A stretch of DNA of 47,964 nt from Marinibacterium profundimaris (GCF_002210095.1 NZ_AQQR01000028.1:1-47964); one strand, 5' to 3'. Shown: positions 7,904 through 15,262, numbered from the stretch's first letter. Notes: generated by a model not told the origin, from the letters alone. Translations and numbers: made by a program.

Positions 7904-7982
7904 CCCTTTCTCTGGCTTTTTCCAATTGCGGATCACGTCACCAATCGACCGTTTACAAACGAATGCAAGCAAGTGTTTTCTC

Positions 7983-8000
7983 ATTGTGCCGATGCACAAT
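7983..8000. promoter_or_regulatory. Inverted repeat in the divergent gap
   Basis: ATTGTGC-CGAT-GCACAAT, perfect 7-bp arms. It shares the TGTGC/GCACA core with the operator-like repeat at 8106-8131, suggesting one regulator with two sites in the 7834-8132 gap. The rest of the gap shows nothing else I can support. Confidence 0.45.
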
Positions 8001-8097
8001 CCCCTAGTTTCCTTGCATTGATCGCGATCTGAAAGGTTCCGTCGGCAGTCGCGCGCACGTAATGTGTAAAGAGCATTGTCGACGGTCACAAAACAGC

Positions 8098-8131
8098 TTG
8101 GGTAATGTGCAAATAATCTGTATTTTGCACA
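8098..8131 (+). promoter_or_regulatory. Promoter and operator abutting the start of the 8133 gene
   Basis: TTGGGT (8098-8103), a 17-bp spacer and TATTTT (8121-8126) place transcription start at about 8133, the A of the first ATG. TGTGCAAA (8106-8113) and TTTGCACA (8124-8131) are perfect inverted arms covering the spacer and the -10, so a bound protein would block the promoter. No ribosome-binding site is present. Confidence 0.5.
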
Positions 8132-8132
8132 T

Positions 8133-9200
8133 ATGATGCCACAATCGACTATTATTCCTGAAGATTTCGACGAACCCCTCGACATCGGAGAGGGGAATGA
8201 GGATGCTTCGGAAGAAGTTCTCTGGTACCTGCCGGGCCCGATCGAAGAGGAACCGGATTACCGGCCTCCCGGACCTCGGGCGGGACAGCCGGAAAAGGGC
8301 CTCATTGATGACTGGGCAAGGGCCGAAGCGGAGCAGGCTGCGCTTCTGGCAAGGGTGGCCGGGCGCTTGGGTGCGCTCGATGACCGATTGGCTCGCGCGC
8401 CCAAAGGCTGGCTGCATAGGTTGGCACTGATCGAGGCGGCAGACCTGAGCTGGTTTGCAGGAGATCGCTTAGGCTCGGATCGTCTGGCGCTATGGATTTC
8501 TATGCGCCTGTCAGGCGCACAAGATGACCCAAATGCCTTGGCGCGAATTGGATGGGCCGTTCGGCGACTGACAGGCGGTCCTGACCCGATAGTCGATATC
8601 GCAGCCTTCCTCGACCGCCGCGATCCTGAAAACATCGATGAAAATGCCGAGCGCTTCGACGATCGCGCGAGCGGTTGGCTGGATTTGATGAAACAGGCCG
8701 CCGATCTTCATCCGATCACCCGCGCCTGCATGGGGTTTCATCTCTGGCGTCTTGCGGGCCTTGGGCAGCAGGGCGATCGGGTGGAAGCAGCGGTCACGGC
8801 CGCGCGCATCGCGGCTAGCGAGGGAAACGGGGCAATTTTCGCACCGTTGGCAATGGGCGGGGCAGGGGGCCTGCGCGCGAGTGGGCCATCGGCAGAGCGC
8901 CTTAAACAATGGCTCGAGGGGATGCAGACAGCTATCCTCATGGCGATGCGGCGCCTCGACGATATCCAATCATGGTCAGCGAAGGCCAAAGCAGAGATGT
9001 CAACGCTCTCAGGCAAGACACCGCCGGTCCTGAGCGCCCTGCTGACCGAATGGCCCCTCGTTTCCGCCCCGATGGCCGAAATGTGGATCGGTGCTAGCCG
9101 CGCCACCGCTCAACGCAATCTCGCCTGGATGGAAGCGAAGGGTCTAATCCGTGAAGTGACGGGGCAGGGACGGTTTCGGATGTGGAGTATTGCGATTTAG
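8133..9200 (+). CDS. DUF1612/HTH protein (RHE_PE00001-like)
   Basis: 355 residues. An acidic, Pro-rich N-terminus (WYLPGPIEEEPD) is followed by a helical body (WARAEAEQAALLARVAGRL, LIEAADLSWFAGDR, ALWISMRLSGAQDD, RIGWAVRRLTGG) and a C-terminal winged-helix-like segment (about 300-352) with GASRATAQRNLAWMEAKGL and a final GRFRMWSI strand. This is the layout I know as the RHE_PE00001/DUF1612 family, found beside plasmid maintenance genes in rhizobia and roseobacters. The HTH and the inverted repeat covering its own promoter suggest self-repression. Tandem ATG codons at 8133 and 8136; translation is probably leaderless. It is the rightmost backbone gene. Confidence 0.82.
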   Translation: MMPQSTIIPEDFDEPLDIGEGNEDASEEVLWYLPGPIEEEPDYRPPGPRAGQPEKGLIDDWARAEAEQAALLARVAGRLGALDDRLARAPKGWLHRLALIEAADLSWFAGDRLGSDRLALWISMRLSGAQDDPNALARIGWAVRRLTGGPDPIVDIAAFLDRRDPENIDENAERFDDRASGWLDLMKQAADLHPITRACMGFHLWRLAGLGQQGDRVEAAVTAARIAASEGNGAIFAPLAMGGAGGLRASGPSAERLKQWLEGMQTAILMAMRRLDDIQSWSAKAKAEMSTLSGKTPPVLSALLTEWPLVSAPMAEMWIGASRATAQRNLAWMEAKGLIREVTGQGRFRMWSIAI

Positions 9201-9269
9201 GCCGACCAGCGGCCAGTCGAAATCTGTTCCAGTTTCGAGCGCTCTGATTACAGATTATCCTTTATTGCA

Positions 9270-9830
9270 TCACCCCAAAGTCAGCACCATCTCCTCCGAG
9301 AGCGACAAGTCCGGAATATGCAGGTTCTCAGGTGCCGGGCCTTTGCGAATGCGCCCAGCCGCGTCATAATGGGAACCGTGACAGGGGCAGAACCAACCCC
9401 CGAAATCCCCCGCCCCATCCCCCAGAGGGACACAGCCCAGATGGGTACAGACACCGATCATGACCAGATATGCCTCGTGACCCGCAATGGCCCGGTTCTC
9501 ATCGCTTGCCAGCGCATCGTCGGGCAGATTTGGGTTGCGCGCCGAGCTGTCAGGCAGGTCAGAGACCGCCTGTGCCCGAGCCTGAGCCATTTCTGCCTCC
9601 GTTCGATGACGGATAAAGACAGGTTTTCCGCGCCAGTTGACGGTCAATTGCGTTCCGGGCGCGAGATCGGAAATATCAACAGTGATCTGTGCCAAGGCGC
9701 GGACATCGGCGGAGGGGTTCATCTGGTTCACCAGTGGCCAGAGCGCAGCCCCTGTTGCCACGACCCCTGCCCCGGCTGTTGCGTAATACAGGAAATCCCT
9801 GCGGGCGGTATTCTCTGACGCTTCCATCAT
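9270..9830 (-). CDS. petA: Rieske iron-sulfur protein (cytochrome bc1 type), orphan
   Basis: 186 residues with all Rieske landmarks: a twin-arginine/anchor N-terminus ([13 protein letters not shown] then a hydrophobic segment to about 32), a flexible hinge, and the cluster-binding boxes CTHLGC (Cys128, His130, Cys133) and CPCHGSHYD (Cys148, His151). These ligate a 2Fe-2S cluster that moves electrons from quinol to cytochrome c1. The partner genes for cytochrome b and c1 are absent here, so it must either feed the chromosomal complex or serve another acceptor. A CueR-type promoter lies directly upstream and would start the message at the first ATG. Tandem ATGs at 9830 and 9827. Confidence 0.93.
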   Translation of the reverse strand: MMEASENTARRDFLYYATAGAGVVATGAALWPLVNQMNPSADVRALAQITVDISDLAPGTQLTVNWRGKPVFIRHRTEAEMAQARAQAVSDLPDSSARNPNLPDDALASDENRAIAGHEAYLVMIGVCTHLGCVPLGDGAGDFGGWFCPCHGSHYDAAGRIRKGPAPENLHIPDLSLSEEMVLTLG

Positions 9831-9836
9831 CGGGCA

Positions 9837-9867
9837 TGTGTCCGTGCCTCCCGCGCTGGAAGGTCAA
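9837..9867 (-). promoter_or_regulatory. CueR-type promoter for petA
   Basis: TTGACC (9867-9862), a 19-bp spacer TTCCAGCGCGGGAGGCACG and a weak -10 GACACA. The long spacer with a TTCC...GGAGG dyad is the mark of MerR/CueR-activated promoters. The expected start point coincides with the ATG at 9830. Confidence 0.55.
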
Positions 9868-9933
9868 CACGCGAGATGTAACGTTTTGTCAGCGCACCTC
9901 TCTACGGATCATCAAACAGGCCTTGTCGGCGCA

Positions 9934-10458
9934 TTAATGGTGCGGGCCCGCGCCTTTTGCCATCATGAGGTGGTGCTCCTGGTGATGCGCCCCGATGGTC
10001 ATCAGACCAAAGAAACCAAGTCCCTGAATCTGCGCGGCATCGCCATCGACACTGAGCGCCACGCCATCTTTTAAGTCCTCTGTCACAACGTCCCAGCCGG
10101 TCTCGGCCGCGAGAAAGGGCGCATGGGCGGGCACCATGGCGCGGATGGCCTCGAGAACACGGGGGGTGCCCCGAATCTCGAACCGGGCCCCTTCCGGCCG
10201 CAGGGTGCGGGCGACCACGGCCTCTTGGGTCAGAAGGTCCATATCGACCAGATGGCGGCGCAATCCGTCAATATCGACCCGCTCCCAATCCGTCTCGGGA
10301 TCGGCCTGCAGGATCGTTACGATTTCCGCCAAGGCGGCAAAGGCCGATTGCCCGGTTTCCTGCGGTCCGCCCATGTCGTGACCAGCCGCGGAATTGGCGT
10401 GCTGCGCGGCCACGGGTGCGGCCATCACTATGGCAAGGACGAAGGGAATGAGACGCAT
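9934..10458 (-). CDS. Secreted protein with His-rich C-terminus
   Basis: 174 residues from the ATG at 10458, with AAGGACC about 7 bases upstream. The first 22 residues form a Sec signal peptide (MRLIPFVLAIVMAAPVAAQ). The mature protein begins with HANSAAGHDMGG and ends in a cluster of His and Met (HHQEHHLMMAKGAGPHH), which could bind copper. The middle is a helical, acidic domain with WERVDIDGLRRHLVDMDLL. I do not recognise the family. It is divergent from the Crp/Fnr gene, with an FNR-like palindrome between them. Confidence 0.75.
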   Translation of the reverse strand: MRLIPFVLAIVMAAPVAAQHANSAAGHDMGGPQETGQSAFAALAEIVTILQADPETDWERVDIDGLRRHLVDMDLLTQEAVVARTLRPEGARFEIRGTPRVLEAIRAMVPAHAPFLAAETGWDVVTEDLKDGVALSVDGDAAQIQGLGFFGLMTIGAHHQEHHLMMAKGAGPHH

Positions 10459-10517
10459 GGACAGGTCCTTCAATGGGGTGGTGTCATGTTTACGCTAGCA
10501 GGGGCGGATGCATCGTA

Positions 10518-10535
10518 ATATGATTTCAATCATAT
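10518..10535. promoter_or_regulatory. FNR/DNR-like palindrome over the start of the Crp/Fnr gene
   Basis: ATATGATT-TC-AATCATAT, perfect 8-bp arms, containing TGAT-N4-ATCA as in FNR boxes. It covers a TATGAT -10-like hexamer (10519-10524) and the ATG at 10534, so the regulator encoded next to it probably represses itself. Confidence 0.6.
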
Positions 10536-11100
10536 GTTGCCAAACCCCTATGATCATATCCCGAGCTCAGCCCTGCGCCCAATCTCCGGCGCGGTTGGAG
10601 ATACCGTATTTCACCAAGGCGACCCCACCCACGGTCTCTATGTCGTGCAAACCGGGCGCGTGCATCTCGAGCGGGTCGATCCAGATGGCGAGCGGTTCAT
10701 CATCCACCGTGCCCAAGCCGGAACAAGCTTTGCCGAAGCTTCGGTGTTTTCGGAGGTCTATCATTGCGACGCAGTCATTGTTGAGGCCGGGGCGCTGATC
10801 CGGATCGACAAGGCTTCCGTATTGGCCGCTTTTGCCGACCCGGCATTTGCCCGCGCCTATGGCCGTCAGGCGGCTCAACAGATACAGGCGCAGCGACAGA
10901 TGCTGGAGATCGTCGGCATTCGGCGCGCAGAGGACCGGGTGATGGCAGGGTTGATCGCAGGCTTGCTCGAAGGCTCCATCGTCGAGTTTGCCGCTCGGTT
11001 ACAATTGAGCCATGAGGCGATCTACAGGGCGCTGCGAAAGTTTGTGCAAGACGGACGGGTCATGAACCCGTCCCGCGGGATCTATCACCTGCACCCATGA
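10534..11100 (+). CDS. Crp/Fnr family transcriptional regulator
   Basis: 188 residues. Residues about 15-100 form the cyclic-nucleotide-binding-like beta roll (GDTVFHQGDPTHGLYVVQTGRV, GTSFAEASVF), then a long dimer helix (about 100-130) and a C-terminal HTH (about 140-185, AARLQLSHEAIYRALRKFVQDG). There is no N-terminal cysteine set for a 4Fe-4S cluster, so it is not a classic oxygen-sensing FNR; its signal is unknown. The ATG lies inside an FNR-like palindrome and has no ribosome-binding site, so the message may be leaderless. It is divergent from the His-rich secreted protein gene and close to the orphan Rieske gene. Confidence 0.88.
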   Translation: MLPNPYDHIPSSALRPISGAVGDTVFHQGDPTHGLYVVQTGRVHLERVDPDGERFIIHRAQAGTSFAEASVFSEVYHCDAVIVEAGALIRIDKASVLAAFADPAFARAYGRQAAQQIQAQRQMLEIVGIRRAEDRVMAGLIAGLLEGSIVEFAARLQLSHEAIYRALRKFVQDGRVMNPSRGIYHLHP

Positions 11101-11105
11101 CCTGA

Positions 11106-11558
11106 TCAGCTGTGGCTCGCGAAGACCGAGGTCGCGCCGTCGGAGCCAACAAGCAAGGTGTCAAAAGCGTCACCGGCCCCGGGACCGCCCATGCCGGGCG
11201 AACTCATCGGCATGCGGGGGACAGTCAAACCGCGCGCCATCGGTTGCTCTGCTAGCAGCCGCGTGATGTCCGCGGCAGGCACGTGGCCCTCGATAAAATA
11301 GTCGCCCACGACCGCCGTGTGACATCCAGCAAGTTCCGGTGCAATTTGCAGCCGATCTTTGAACGCATAAAGCGCATCCTGATCGACGTCCTGCGCCTCG
11401 ACCGCGAAGCCCGCTTGCCGGACATGATCGACCCAAGCGGTGCAGCATCCGCAGGTGGGGGTTTTCAGGACTTTAATGACCGGTTCCGTGTTGGCCAGTG
11501 CTCGCAGGGGGAGTGTGGCAGCCGCTCCGGCCAGCAAGAACGTACGTCGTTTCATCAT
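11106..11558 (-). CDS. DUF411 periplasmic metal-binding protein
   Basis: 150 residues. RRTFLLAGAAATLPLRALA is a Tat-like export signal. The DUF411 domain starts at IKVLKTPTCGCC, with a TPTCGCCTAW box (Cys36, Cys38, Cys39) that can bind Cu(I), a thioredoxin-like VEAQDVD strand, CHTAVVGDYFIEGHVPA and a final GLTVPRMPMSSPGM with several Met. DUF411 proteins accompany copper efflux genes in many bacteria and are thought to be periplasmic copper carriers. Two adjacent ATGs (11558, 11555); AAGGA suits either. It is the last gene of the CDF operon, and the reading frame of the upstream gene runs 86 bases into it. Confidence 0.87.
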   Translation of the reverse strand: MMKRRTFLLAGAAATLPLRALANTEPVIKVLKTPTCGCCTAWVDHVRQAGFAVEAQDVDQDALYAFKDRLQIAPELAGCHTAVVGDYFIEGHVPAADITRLLAEQPMARGLTVPRMPMSSPGMGGPGAGDAFDTLLVGSDGATSVFASHS

Positions 11559-12315
11559 GTGTTCCTTTTTGAGTTGCCCGAGACCCTAGAACTGTGTTTT
11601 CGAGAGTCCAGAGGCTGTTCCTGCTTGTCGGCGTGAGGGCGGATGTATCCAGGGCGTGTCCGCTTGCTGGCCCGCGAAGGGGCTGGATCAACATCCTGTC
11701 GACCCAGAGGTCGCGCGTCGTGCGAAACTGCTCGATACCGATCGTCATTCCCTCGTGGCCCTTCGCGGGCTGGGCTACGTAAGTACCCATGAGGCGGTCC
11801 CACCACGGCAGGTTGAAGCCGTAGTTTGAGTTGGTTTCGCGCGGATCGACAGAATGATGCACGCGGTGCATGTCGGGTGTGACGACGATCCATCTGAGCC
11901 ACCGGTCGACCGGTCTCGGCAGGTTGATGTTGGCATGGTTGAAGAGGGCAGTGGCGTTGAGGATGATCTCGAACAACAAAACCGCGACGGCGGGCGGACC
12001 AAGCGCTGCCACCAGGGCGAGCTTGATCGCCATCGAGATGAGGATCTCAATCGGATGGAAGCGTAATCCAGTGGTTGCGTCGAAGTCGAGATCCGCATGG
12101 TGCATCCGGTGCAGGCGCCACAGGGCCGGGACGGCGTGGAACATGACATGTTGCAGATAGATCGCCAGATCGAGCAGCAGCATGGACAGGATCACAGCCA
12201 ACCCGAAAGGAGCCTCGATAATGTTGAACAGGCCCCAGCCCCGCTCCTCGGCCAGGACCGCCAGACCGACGGCCAGGATTGGGAAAGACAACCGGAGGAT
12301 CGCCGTATCGATCAC
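11473..12315 (-). CDS. Sterol desaturase/fatty acid hydroxylase family protein, N-terminus cut by amber codon
   Basis: 280 codons from a GTG at 12315 without a ribosome-binding site. Integral membrane di-iron hydroxylase: the His boxes are QHVMFH, HRMHH, FNHANI and HRVHH, with hydrophobic segments between. Family members insert a hydroxyl or double bond into lipids. The true N-terminus continues upstream in the same frame to an ATG at 12465 (six bases after the CDF stop) but is broken by TAG at 12390-12388, where the sequence reads ALxELAAPRR and a Trp would be expected. Either the gene is dead or a shortened protein is made. The C-terminus after about residue 250 looks unlike the family and overlaps the DUF411 gene, which hints at further decay. 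Confidence 0.8.
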   Translation of the reverse strand: MIDTAILRLSFPILAVGLAVLAEERGWGLFNIIEAPFGLAVILSMLLLDLAIYLQHVMFHAVPALWRLHRMHHADLDFDATTGLRFHPIEILISMAIKLALVAALGPPAVAVLLFEIILNATALFNHANINLPRPVDRWLRWIVVTPDMHRVHHSVDPRETNSNYGFNLPWWDRLMGTYVAQPAKGHEGMTIGIEQFRTTRDLWVDRMLIQPLRGPASGHALDTSALTPTSRNSLWTLENTVLGSRATQKGTHDETTYVLAGRSGCHTPPASTGQHGTGH

Positions 12316-12465
12316 GACAAGTGCCAGGTTGTTCGACCAACGGATGACACGCGGTATGTCACGCCGCCGACGCGGGGCGGCGAGTTCCTAAAGCGCCATG
12401 GCGGCCAGCACACTCAAAAACGCCGTCAGACGAATCTCCGGCTCTGCGGCTAGTATTATGTCCAT
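12316..12465 (-). pseudogene. Disconnected N-terminal part of the sterol desaturase gene
   Basis: In frame with the downstream hydroxylase. It starts at ATG 12465 (MDIILAAEPEIRLTAFLSV), reads 25 codons to TAG (12390-12388), then continues ELAAPRRRRDIPRVIRWSNN into the open frame. A single G-to-A change of TGG would explain the stop. Confidence 0.75.
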
Positions 12466-12471
12466 CACAGT

Positions 12472-13458
12472 CTACGGCCCTTCTGTGTTAGGGCTTGGGT
12501 GCGGATGCGCATCTCGCACATCAGTCTTTTCTTGCGCAGCCTTTGCAGCCGCTATCTGGACTATATCAAGATCCCGCGCGTGGCGCTCGTCGAGACACGC
12601 GGTTTCGAGCTGCAGCGTGACCATGTGAAACCCATATTGTTCCGTCAGTCGATGATAGGCCCGGTTCAGCAGGTCCGCGGCCTCTGCGGGCTCACCATGG
12701 CGGATATGGGCAGAAAATGCGTGTTTGCCGCTGGTCAGCGTCCAGGCATGCACATGGTGAACGTCCAGAACCCCGTCCTGGCCGCGCAGGTCCGCCGTCA
12801 CAGCCTCGAGATCCGTTCCCTCTGGCGTGCCTTCCATGAGGATGTGGACCGCTTCCTTGATGACGCCGACGGAGGCCCAGAGGAGAACCACCCCGAACGC
12901 CATGCCGAGGATCGGGTCAATCGCCAGAAAGCCGGTGAACTCGATCACTAGAGCGGTGACGATGATCAGGAGGCTGCCGACAAAGGTCTGGATGATGTGC
13001 CAGAGCGCACCACGGGCATTCAGATCGTCCTTGCTCGATTGCCACATCAGCGCCAGAGAGACCACTTCCGTGACCAGGCCCCCGAAGGCGACCCAAAGCA
13101 TGGGGCCTTTGGCCAGGTGGATCGGGTCTCCGAGCCGCATCGCGCCCATCCAGATCACCAGAAGCGCCATGCCGAGAAGAAAGCCGCCATTCACCAGCGC
13201 CCCGATGATTTCGGCGCGGTACCATCCGAAACTGCGCGTCGAATCCGCTGGACGGCGCGCAATCCGCTGCGCGGTGATGGCCACGAGAACGCCGCCAACC
13301 GCCGACAGGGTGTGAAACGCATCCGACAGGACGGCAATCGAGCCAGTCCAGAGCCCGACGGCCAGTTCAATCACGAAGTAGACGCCGGTGAGCCAGGCCG
13401 AAATCACAAGGGCCTTGCCGGAACTCGGCATGTGCCCGGCGTGAGAATGACTGGCCAT
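12472..13458 (-). CDS. Atypical CDF cation efflux transporter
   Basis: 328 residues from MASHSHAGHM; the ATG follows the upstream stop by one base. Cation diffusion facilitator layout: His-rich N-terminus, six membrane segments between about 17 and 210, and a cytoplasmic domain with GVLDVHHVHAWTLTSGKHAFSAH. Normal zinc CDFs carry HxxxD in TM2 and TM5. Here TM2 reads HTLSA (His49...Ala53) and TM5 reads HIIQT (His154...Thr158), so both aspartates of the transport site are missing while both histidines remain. This should alter metal choice. The operon is under a CueR-type promoter, so Cu(I) or another soft metal is a fair guess. A His/Asp-containing tail ends the protein. Confidence 0.88.
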   Translation of the reverse strand: MASHSHAGHMPSSGKALVISAWLTGVYFVIELAVGLWTGSIAVLSDAFHTLSAVGGVLVAITAQRIARRPADSTRSFGWYRAEIIGALVNGGFLLGMALLVIWMGAMRLGDPIHLAKGPMLWVAFGGLVTEVVSLALMWQSSKDDLNARGALWHIIQTFVGSLLIIVTALVIEFTGFLAIDPILGMAFGVVLLWASVGVIKEAVHILMEGTPEGTDLEAVTADLRGQDGVLDVHHVHAWTLTSGKHAFSAHIRHGEPAEAADLLNRAYHRLTEQYGFHMVTLQLETACLDERHARDLDIVQIAAAKAAQEKTDVRDAHPHPSPNTEGP

Positions 13459-13459
13459 A

Positions 13460-14122
13460 TCAGCTCTCCTCCCGTTGTGTACCGGTCTTTCGCGTCGCGG
13501 CGAAGAGAACCGACAGGCCGGTAAAGCCACCGAGCGCAAGCGCGGTCCATGTGGCAGTGCGGGCATCTCCGTTCATCGCCTGGCTGCCCATGTGAGCGAG
13601 CAAAAAACTCGCTGGAATAATCCCGGCCATCGTGGCCAGCGCGAACCTCCAAAGATGCAGCTTGCTCAGACCTGCGGCGTAACTGATCATATCGAAGGAC
13701 AGAAACGGCAGCAGGCGACTGCCGAAGACCAAGAAGGTCAGAGTGTTCTGCGATCCGAACAGGCCTGTGTTAATCTTCTGACCGAGATGACGCTCAACGA
13801 AGGGACGACCGAGACCGCGGGCCAGACCAAAAGCGGCAAGCGCACCGAGTTCCGCGCCAAGAACGACAAAGAGTGTCCCGAACGTGTGCCCATAAGCCGC
13901 TCCGGCGGCGAGTGCGATCGGCGCCGAGGGCAGGGGGCTTGCGACGATAGCGATTGTCATAAGCGCCACGATAACAATTGGTCCGGCAAGACCTGCCGCC
14001 TCGATCCAGCGGTCAATTTCCGCGCGATCAGGCAGGCGAATGTCAACGCCAAGGACGTCCGGGAAGGCCAATGCGACGACTCCCATCAGGAACACCGCAA
14101 TAAGAAGGATGCGCATCATCAT
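13460..14122 (-). CDS. TVP38/TMEM64 (VTT-domain) membrane protein
   Basis: 220 residues beginning MMMRILLIAVFLMGVVALAF, with about five membrane segments. It has the VTT/SNARE-associated core: ASPLPSAPIALAAGAAYG, a GAELGALAAFGLARGLGR stretch, and GSRLLPFLSFDMISYAAGLSKL. Family proteins resemble DedA and lipid scramblase-like proteins; members in bacteria are often found near mercury or copper genes, with unknown transport role. It sits between a small membrane protein (3-base gap) and the CDF gene (1-base gap), so all three are translated from one message. Three ATGs in a row at the start. Confidence 0.87.
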   Translation of the reverse strand: MMMRILLIAVFLMGVVALAFPDVLGVDIRLPDRAEIDRWIEAAGLAGPIVIVALMTIAIVASPLPSAPIALAAGAAYGHTFGTLFVVLGAELGALAAFGLARGLGRPFVERHLGQKINTGLFGSQNTLTFLVFGSRLLPFLSFDMISYAAGLSKLHLWRFALATMAGIIPASFLLAHMGSQAMNGDARTATWTALALGGFTGLSVLFAATRKTGTQREES

Positions 14123-14125
14123 GGA

Positions 14126-14575
14126 TCAAAACACGGCATAGAGCAGAACGAAGAACGTCGCTGCCAAAAGGTCAAAGGCCACGCAGAATGGAATATACCA
14201 GTTCGGAATCCGGGCGAGACGATAAGAATTGTGGTGTGACATGTCCCAAAGGGCGTGCAGGGCCAAGCCCAAGGGAAGGAAAGCCCAATGCCATATCAGC
14301 CCCAAAAAGGCTGCCGAGCCGAACAAAAGGGCGACGGCGAGCTCTGCCCAGAACACGCGCGCTCTGCCGTCCGCGGCGCCAAAGCCGATATAGGCACCGC
14401 CAATCAAAGCAAGCGTGATCGAAGCAAGAGCTATCGAGCTCTTTTCATCCAAAAACAGGTGAGCCGGCATTGTGAGCAAGACAAACAACACACCAACCCA
14501 TACGGGAGATCTCAAGATATCCCCGTGTCGATGGTGCGATACGTGATCGCCTGTCTTTTCGAAAATCTGTGCCAT
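14126..14575 (-). CDS. Small integral membrane protein of unknown function
   Basis: 149 residues. After a His-rich cytosolic start (GDHVSHHRHGD) there are four hydrophobic segments, with GGAYIGFGAADGRARVFWAE and ALHALWDMSHHNS in between; the LHxLWDxxHH pattern is the most notable and could bind a metal. It resembles DUF6010-like membrane proteins, but I am not sure. First gene of the CueR-type operon that continues through TVP38, CDF, hydroxylase and DUF411. The -10 of the CueR-type promoter ends only seven bases before the ATG, so the message is probably leaderless. Confidence 0.75.
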   Translation of the reverse strand: MAQIFEKTGDHVSHHRHGDILRSPVWVGVLFVLLTMPAHLFLDEKSSIALASITLALIGGAYIGFGAADGRARVFWAELAVALLFGSAAFLGLIWHWAFLPLGLALHALWDMSHHNSYRLARIPNWYIPFCVAFDLLAATFFVLLYAVF

Positions 14576-14582
14576 GGCTTTG

Positions 14583-14613
14583 TACCTAGGGATTCCAGCA
14601 ACTGGAAGGTCAA
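14583..14613 (-). promoter_or_regulatory. CueR-type promoter for the CDF operon
   Basis: TTGACC (14613-14608), 19-bp spacer TTCCAGTTGCTGGAATCCC and -10 TAGGTA (14588-14583). The TTCCAG...CTGGAA dyad is the clearest in the window and close to known CueR/HmrR operators. The ATG at 14575 follows the -10 by seven bases. Confidence 0.8.
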
Positions 14614-14736
14614 GGGCTATTCATCCACGCGCGCAACGCAGCGCTCACTCAACCGTTCCACGGTGAGGTCAAAGGACCGATATCAGGACGTATTTGACGC
14701 TGACGCCAAGCTCATGTCCGACGCGCGTGGCGATTT

Positions 14737-15174
14737 TCAGTCATCTTTCGCCTTCTGCCAGACTTGCTGGCAGGCTGAGTAAAGAAACGTCGCTGACCAG
14801 GTCAGCAACATGAAGCCCAAAAGCGATTGCAGCATCAGCAACAGTCGAAAGGGCCCGACCACCTCTATGGACGAATAGCCAAGGGTCGAGAACGAGATGC
14901 CCGTAACATAGAGAACATCCTGAAACATCGGCGGGCTGTTGCTGAACGATTGCGGCAGAACGCTTGCCACCACCATCGTGTTGAACACGGCGAGCGTCAC
15001 AAGTTCCAATACGTGCAGCAACAGCAACGCGGAAAACGTCAGGATGATCCGAAAGCCGGAGCCATCCGACCGCTGCGGGGAAAACTTCAGAATGCCCGAC
15101 AACGCATAATGATGGACAATTCCCATCACGATCGCCGCGCATATTCCGACAAACATAGCCATCAACTCGGTCAT
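14737..15174 (-). CDS. Two-TM ion channel family protein
   Basis: 145 residues from MTELMAMFVG; an in-frame ATG at 15222 would add 16 polar residues and neither start has a good ribosome-binding site. Four hydrophobic segments; the last two flank a pore-like loop ISFSTLGYSS (Thr97-Leu-Gly-Tyr100), which matches the selectivity filter of the Ion_trans_2 family. In this group TxGY selects for potassium. No gating domain is attached. A GGTCAA-T-TTGACC palindrome lies just upstream (15204-15216). It stands alone between the CDF operon promoter and the rhodanese gene. Confidence 0.78.
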   Translation of the reverse strand: MTELMAMFVGICAAIVMGIVHHYALSGILKFSPQRSDGSGFRIILTFSALLLLHVLELVTLAVFNTMVVASVLPQSFSNSPPMFQDVLYVTGISFSTLGYSSIEVVGPFRLLLMLQSLLGFMLLTWSATFLYSACQQVWQKAKDD

Positions 15175-15262
15175 ACACCCAAACCCGTCTTCCTGTTCAA
15201 ACAGGTCAATTTGACCATACATCAGGCTTTTAGCACAACGGGACCAATTGATTCTTCACTGG

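Noticed and set aside
15204-15216. GGTCAA-T-TTGACC palindrome near the ion channel start
   Set aside because: A neat palindrome, but no partner site or regulator can be named; TTGACC here has no 19-bp spacer dyad, so it is not a CueR-type promoter.
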